From positions 1-9,858 of the forward strand of contig QNYL01000186.1 in the NCBI GenBank assembly GCA_003973375.1: DNA of 9,858 nucleotides, in the 5' to 3' direction. The stretch comes from Flavobacteriia bacterium. Its GTDB lineage: Bacteria; Bacteroidota; Bacteroidia; Flavobacteriales; Flavobacteriaceae. The translations under genes and the position numbers were made by a program. The notes under the pieces were generated by a model. The model did no database searches and was not told where the DNA came from. It saw only the letters and a list, made by a program, of their open reading frames with translations. This document shows positions 6,297 to 9,858 of this stretch, piece by piece (the first letter of the stretch is position 1; each line of letters opens with the position of its first letter).

Positions 6297-7334
6297 ATGA
6301 TGAAAAACAGAATCACAATATTATTTATACTCGCTTTAGCCTTCCAGATGAACAATCTTTTTGCTCAGGGTTGCGATACCGATGAACCATCAGATTCAGG
6401 GGAAGCTCCTAAAGTTAAGATCTTTGGTTATATACAACCAGAATACGATTATACACTCAGCGATCCGTCTGTAAATTCTTTTGGCTTCCGCAGGGCAAGA
6501 ATCGGTGTTAGAGGAACCGTTTTAAACGATTTCGGTTATTATATGATGCTCGAAACCAGTCCGTTTATAGGAGGTGTGGGAAGCGCTTATCTAATGGATG
6601 CTTTTGTTACCTGGAAAAAATACAACTGGGCAAAAATATCCGTAGGATCATTTAAACAGCCCTTTGGCCGGGAAGTGGTGAAAGCCTGCTGGGATCTGAC
6701 CACGATTGATCGGGCCATAGTTTCTGATCAGCTGGTTTCCCCTCAAAGAGATTATGGTATCATGATACTTGGCGGTAACAAGTACAACCGTTTAGGGTAC
6801 CGGCTGGCCGTAATGAACGGAAGAGGTCTGAATGTTAAGGACAACAACAATAAAAAAGATATCATTGGAAGGCTTACCTACAAACTTTTCGACTTCATGT
6901 CGTTAGGAGCCAGTTTCCGTTACGGATTTCCAAACAATGATACCGATACCCGTACAACTTATGGTGGTGATGTGCTTTTTGATATCAACAATCTGCACAT
7001 CCAGGCTGAATATATTTACGATAAAGGCGATTACAACAGAGCTGCCGGCGGCGGTTGCGGTTCAGAACCCTTGGAACTGGGAGAAGAAAGAGACGGAGCC
7101 TATGCTATGATCTGGTATGATACAAAATGGAATATACAGCCTGTATTTAAATACGAGTATTTTGAACAGGACACCAGTATAAAAGAGATCGGTTATCAGG
7201 AAAGAATGACACTCGGCGTAAATTATTTTATAGGCGACAAGATCAGAGTTCAGCTGAACTACCAGGCTAATATTGAAACTTATATCAATATTGACAATGA
7301 CAAGTTTCTGGCGCAGGTGCAGATCAGATGGTAA
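6297..7334 (+). CDS. Outer-membrane porin, Porin_O_P (OprP/OprO-like) family
   Basis: Outer-membrane beta-barrel of 345 residues. A signal peptide ends at about LFA-QG (residues 21-25). Family landmarks are VKIFGYIQPEYDYTL, FGFRRARIGVRGTVLNDFGY, LMDAFVTWKKYNWAKISVG and FKQPFGREV. The protein alternates amphipathic strands to the end and finishes LAQVQIRW, with a terminal aromatic residue as required for barrel assembly. It is shorter than Pseudomonas OprP (about 440 residues), suggesting fewer strands or shorter loops. OprP-type channels favour anions, so an anionic sulfur compound such as thiosulfate or tetrathionate is a reasonable cargo, but this is inferred from the operon. Mature cysteines include the GGGCGSE loop and QGCD near the N-terminus. 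Adjacent starts ATG-ATG occur at 6297 and 6300. It lies 18 nt after the lipoprotein gene and 56 nt before the terminator stem. Confidence 0.88.
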   Translation: MMKNRITILFILALAFQMNNLFAQGCDTDEPSDSGEAPKVKIFGYIQPEYDYTLSDPSVNSFGFRRARIGVRGTVLNDFGYYMMLETSPFIGGVGSAYLMDAFVTWKKYNWAKISVGSFKQPFGREVVKACWDLTTIDRAIVSDQLVSPQRDYGIMILGGNKYNRLGYRLAVMNGRGLNVKDNNNKKDIIGRLTYKLFDFMSLGASFRYGFPNNDTDTRTTYGGDVLFDINNLHIQAEYIYDKGDYNRAAGGGCGSEPLELGEERDGAYAMIWYDTKWNIQPVFKYEYFEQDTSIKEIGYQERMTLGVNYFIGDKIRVQLNYQANIETYINIDNDKFLAQVQIRW

Positions 7335-7390
7335 AAGATCTTAGAAAATAAACACACGTTCTTTATGTAATTAATTTGGATTAATGAGTA

Positions 7391-7425
7391 AAAGCTCTCC
7401 CTTAACGGAGAGTTTTTCTTTTTTT
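7391..7425 (+). terminator. Rho-independent terminator after the porin gene
   Basis: Stem CTCTCC (7395-7400) and GGAGAG (7407-7412) with loop CTTAAC. It is extended outward by a G-U pair and AAA/UUU, and followed by TTTTTCTTTTTTT. It closes the rhodanese-rhodanese-porin operon and separates it from the following regulator gene, which must then have its own promoter. Confidence 0.88.
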
Positions 7426-7483
7426 AATAACCAAAAAAATAAAGGTATTCCCACCTTATTTCTATAATAGTGTCAAAAATTAT

Positions 7484-7534
7484 ATGTTTTTATAAACATT
7501 ATCTGCTTATTTGACGGCAGATTTACTATTTTTG
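7484..7534 (+). promoter_or_regulatory. Promoter/operator region of the second Crp/Fnr gene
   Basis: Three elements lie just upstream of the regulator. The first is a perfect palindrome ATGTTT-TTAT-AAACAT (7484-7499). The second is an inverted repeat ATCTGC-N10-GCAGAT (7501-7522). The third is TATTTTTG (7527-7534), which matches the Bacteroidota -7 consensus TAnnTTTG. A start of transcription near 7540 would give a leader of about 25 nt. A TTTG at 7510-7513 is only 13 nt from the -7 box, too close for the usual -33 element, so the upstream half is uncertain. Palindromes here fit autoregulation. Confidence 0.5.
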
Positions 7535-7566
7535 TTAAAAATCATAAAAAAACTCATTTTTTTATA

Positions 7567-8220
7567 GTGAACACACAGGAAATAATTTTAAGAGAGAAGC
7601 TGGATGATTATTTTTCATCTATGTTTGAAGATGAATTGATTGATGAAATTGTACAAGTTGGGTACATTGACAAATTAAAAAATGATGAGATCTTAATCGA
7701 TATCGGAGAAACTATGACTCATATTCCTTTGATATTGAATGGTGTGGTAAAAGTAATCCGAAAGGAGAAAAAAGGGCATGAACTGGTACTTTATTTTCTC
7801 GAAAGAGGAGATACCTGTGCTATTTCATTTGTAAACTGCCTCAATCGTTCAAAAAGTTTATTCAAAGCAGTTGTAGAAAAAGATGCTGAGATTATCTTTT
7901 TGCCGGTAGATAAAATAGAACCCTGGCTGATCAATTACAAGACCTGGCGACAATATATTATAGATAGTTACCATTTTCGTCTGATCGAGATGGTAGAATC
8001 TATCGACAGCCTGGCCTTTATGAAAATGAACGAACGTGTTTATAAATATCTGAATGACAAGGTAAAGATCAATAAAGATGTAAACCTTGAGATTACACAC
8101 CAGGAAATTGCCGATGACCTGAACACCTCCCGGGTTGTGATCACCCGTTTACTAAAACAGTTGCATGATGAAGGAAAGATCTATTCCTCAAGAAACAAGA
8201 TAAGAGTTCTGAATTTCTAA
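7567..8220 (+). CDS. Crp/Fnr-family transcriptional regulator, second paralog
   Basis: Regulator of 217 residues, evidently paralogous to the one at 2347; aligned by eye about half or more of residues are identical. The cNMP-like barrel (about 12-118) contains HIPLILNGVVKVIRK and LERGDTCAISFVNC with Cys84 and Cys91. The dimer helix is about 123-150. The winged HTH has HQEIADDLNTSRVVITRLLK (178-197), nearly identical to the first paralog, so both likely bind the same DNA site. The third cysteine of the first paralog is absent here. The start is GTG at 7567; the frame is open back to 7471 but contains no better start, and MNTQEIILREK aligns with the paralog's N-terminus. It is separated from the porin by a terminator. 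The stop is 1 nt from the stop of the convergent ligase fragment. The HTH tolerates no doubt; the sensed signal is unknown. Confidence 0.93.
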   Translation: MNTQEIILREKLDDYFSSMFEDELIDEIVQVGYIDKLKNDEILIDIGETMTHIPLILNGVVKVIRKEKKGHELVLYFLERGDTCAISFVNCLNRSKSLFKAVVEKDAEIIFLPVDKIEPWLINYKTWRQYIIDSYHFRLIEMVESIDSLAFMKMNERVYKYLNDKVKINKDVNLEITHQEIADDLNTSRVVITRLLKQLHDEGKIYSSRNKIRVLNF

Positions 8221-8221
8221 A

Positions 8222-9250
8222 TTATTCCAACATTTTTAGAAATTCCTCCTCACTTATTATTGGAATATTCAGTTTTTCTGCTTTTTCTTTTTTACTCGGA
8301 CCCATGTTTTCTCCGGCAATGATATAACTCGTCTTTTTAGAGATTGATCCGGTTACTTTACCTCCATTATCCTCTATAGTTTTTTTCAGTTCATTTCTGC
8401 TGAATTTTTCAAATACTCCCGATACCACAAAGTTCAGACCTTTCAACTTCTCAGTTCTGTTCTCGTACACACTTTCATCAATAGCAAATTTTAGTCCATA
8501 TGATCTCAGGCGGCTGATAATTTCTATATTGATCGGGTTCTTAAAAAAATCAATTACGCTCCGGGCGATAATTTCTCCAATTTCATCAACATTAACAAGA
8601 TCTTCGTAACTAGCCTGCATTAAATTATCAATATTTTTATAGTGAAAAGCCAATTTTTTTGCAACGGTTTCTCCAACATAACGAATCCCTAAGGCAAAAA
8701 GAACCTTCTCAAATCCAATTTGTTTAGAGGCTTCCAGCCCTGCAATAATATTTTTAGCCGATTTCTCTGCCATCCGCTCAAGCGGGATCAGCTGGGATTC
8801 TTTCAGTTCATAAAGATCAGCATAATTATGTATCAATTTGTTCTGATACAGCAACTCTACCGTTTCCTCTCCCAGCCCGTCAATATTCATAGCTTTTCTA
8901 CTGATAAAATGAATGATCTTTCCGGTAATTTGTTTCGGACAACCAAATTCATTAGGACAATAATGCTTTGCATCCCCTTCTTTTCTAACCAATTTCGTAC
9001 CACAATCAGGGCAATGAGTAATATATTTTACAGGAACCGAATCCTCAGGGCGCAAACTCAGATCCACACCAACGATCTTAGGGATGATCTCTCCTCCTTT
9101 TTCTACAAATACCGTATCATTGATCCTTACATCCAGTTTGGCAATCTGATCGGCATTGTGCAAAGAAGCCCTCTTTACAATGGTTCCGGCCAGTTCTACC
9201 GGATCGAGATTTGCCACCGGTGTGATGGCTCCCGTTCTTCCCACCTGATA
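8222..9250 (-). CDS. ligA: NAD+-dependent DNA ligase, C-terminal part only (truncated at a sequence join)
   Basis: LigA seals nicks during replication and repair using NAD+. About 342 residues remain of roughly 670. In order they are: OB fold beginning [18 protein letters not shown]; zinc finger with CPDC...CPNEFGC (four Cys); helix-hairpin-helix region ([36 protein letters not shown]); and BRCT domain to the end ([20 protein letters not shown]...SYIIAG). The Ia and adenylation domains, with the catalytic KxDG lysine, are missing. The ligase-like sequence stops at about 9245-9259, where it meets a symporter gene on the other strand. An ATG at 9298 exists in frame, but residues before YQVGRTG are an antisense reading of the symporter and not ligase. 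The gene as it stands could not encode a functional ligase. It converges on the regulator with a 1-nt gap. Confidence 0.93.
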   Translation of the reverse strand, partial: YQVGRTGAITPVANLDPVELAGTIVKRASLHNADQIAKLDVRINDTVFVEKGGEIIPKIVGVDLSLRPEDSVPVKYITHCPDCGTKLVRKEGDAKHYCPNEFGCPKQITGKIIHFISRKAMNIDGLGEETVELLYQNKLIHNYADLYELKESQLIPLERMAEKSAKNIIAGLEASKQIGFEKVLFALGIRYVGETVAKKLAFHYKNIDNLMQASYEDLVNVDEIGEIIARSVIDFFKNPINIEIISRLRSYGLKFAIDESVYENRTEKLKGLNFVVSGVFEKFSRNELKKTIEDNGGKVTGSISKKTSYIIAGENMGPSKKEKAEKLNIPIISEEEFLKMLE

Positions 9251-9259
9251 AATGACATC
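9245..9259. other. Junction between ligA and a symporter gene fragment
   Basis: Left of this stretch the - strand encodes ligase OB-fold residues YQVGRTG; right of it the + strand encodes symporter residues [18 protein letters not shown]. In between, CTGATAAATGAC can be read plausibly in both proteins (IYQ on -, LIND on +), consistent with a short microhomology at the join. The two frames are in codon-complementary register. No insertion-sequence end, target duplication or tRNA is visible. Confidence 0.75.
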
Positions 9260-9858
9260 TATAAACGTTTCATTAAAAAAGATGGGAATGAAAAACATTA
9301 TGTTTTTGCTGGGAAAATCATTACGGTACTACTTATGATAGTGGCAGCATTTGTTGCTTTAAAAATGCAGAGTATCTCCAAAGCCTGGGAATTCATATAT
9401 GCAATGGGTGCTGGAATAGGTTTGGTGCTTATCCTGCGCTGGTTCTGGTGGCGAATTAATGCCTGGAGTGAGATAACCGCACTAGCAACATCTTTTCTCA
9501 TGACAATTGTACTTGAAATTATTGCCGCAGTACAAACAATCTCTTCTGGCGGAGTCTACGTGCTGTTTGAAAAAGCACCTGTTTTGTTTGGAATGACCTT
9601 GCAGGTGCATCACAAATTGCTAATCATTGTACCGTGTGCCATTATATCCTGGGTTACAGTTACTTTTCTAACAGAACCCGAACCTTTTGACCGTTTAACA
9701 GCATTTTACCAAAAGGTTCAGCCAGGTGGTTGGTGGCAACCAGTTATAGGTAATATTGATCATACTCTGCAACCCGTCAGCAGTGGTTTTTTTCCACAAT
9801 GGATCGCAGGAATCATGATGATCTATGGTGCCACTTTTGCTCAAACGTATGGATGTGG
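9251..9858 (+). CDS. Sodium:solute symporter (SSS family), internal/C-terminal fragment, incomplete at both ends
   Basis: Open frame of about 202 codons running off the window with no stop. Residues [18 protein letters not shown] match the cytoplasmic loop typical of Bacteroidota SSS (SLC5-like) Na+/solute symporters. Hydrophobic helices follow: [32 protein letters not shown], then the family motif [48 protein letters not shown] and a last one near [16 protein letters not shown]. The N-terminal half, with the sodium sites and start codon, is absent because the sequence switches to ligA on the opposite strand. No start codon or promoter belongs to this fragment. The substrate is unknown; SSS members move sugars, nucleosides, carboxylates and others. 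The fragment shares no functional link with the sulfur genes. Confidence 0.88.

Noticed and set aside
7442..7457. Inverted repeat AAGGT-ATTCCC-ACCTT downstream of the porin terminator
   Set aside because: The 5-bp stem has no U-tract and no neighbouring gene end; it is too short to call a terminator or operator.
9251..9298. ATG at 9298 as the genuine start of the - strand ligase frame
   Set aside because: The 16 residues before YQVGRTG are the antisense of the symporter sequence [12 protein letters not shown] and are not ligase; the true N-terminus is missing.
9298..9501. 67-codon - strand frame upstream of the ligase fragment
   Set aside because: It is antisense to the well-supported symporter frame and has no recognisable features.
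1..9858. tRNA, rRNA, CRISPR array, insertion sequence or phage genes
   Set aside because: No cloverleaf, rRNA segment, regularly spaced repeats, transposase motif or integrase was found on either strand.

Overview
The window looks like a fragment of an AT-rich Bacteroidota (Flavobacteriia/Bacteroidales-like) chromosome. Supporting signs are the strong A/T bias, the near absence of usable Shine-Dalgarno sequences, a TAnnTTTG-type promoter element, an outer-membrane porin ending in an aromatic residue, a lipoprotein with a relaxed lipobox, and an ATG-ATG/GTG start pattern typical of the phylum. Genus cannot be fixed from sequence alone.

Region 1 (1-3068, + strand) is a tightly packed run of five genes closed by a strong hairpin terminator. 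It holds two half-size YeeE/YedE sulfur-transport membrane proteins (the first cut by the window edge), two membrane-anchored paralogous rhodanese-like proteins, and a Crp/Fnr-family regulator. The two rhodanese-like proteins have both lost the catalytic cysteine. The only cysteine in each is the very last residue, carried on a shared Lys-rich tail ending KKKKKRVxEGGC.

Region 2 (3076-4219) has a divergent DJ-1/PfpI-family gene on the - strand. It is followed by about 570 bases of AT-rich non-coding DNA carrying a near-perfect palindrome and repeated GTTAC/GTAAC half-sites, which are candidate operators for the next operon.

Region 3 (4220-7425, + strand) is a second operon: an exported double-rhodanese protein, a double-rhodanese lipoprotein and a Porin_O_P-type outer-membrane porin, ended by a terminator. 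A second Crp/Fnr regulator, paralogous to the first, follows with its own promoter region (7567-8220).

Region 4 (8222-9858) holds the C-terminal part of NAD+-dependent DNA ligase (ligA, - strand). It is fused abruptly near 9245-9259 to the C-terminal half of a sodium:solute symporter (+ strand). The join destroys both genes and is most likely an assembly or amplification chimera, though a real rearrangement is not excluded.

Taken together, regions 1-3 read as a sulfane-sulfur (thiosulfate/polysulfide/persulfide) acquisition and relay system. The inferred order is porin across the outer membrane, periplasmic and lipid-anchored rhodaneses as sulfur handlers, membrane-anchored Cys-tailed pseudo-rhodaneses as possible relay arms, and YeeE/YedE proteins across the inner membrane, with a Crp/Fnr sensor attached to each operon. 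The order and substrate are inference; the domain identities and cysteine rearrangements are visible in the sequence.
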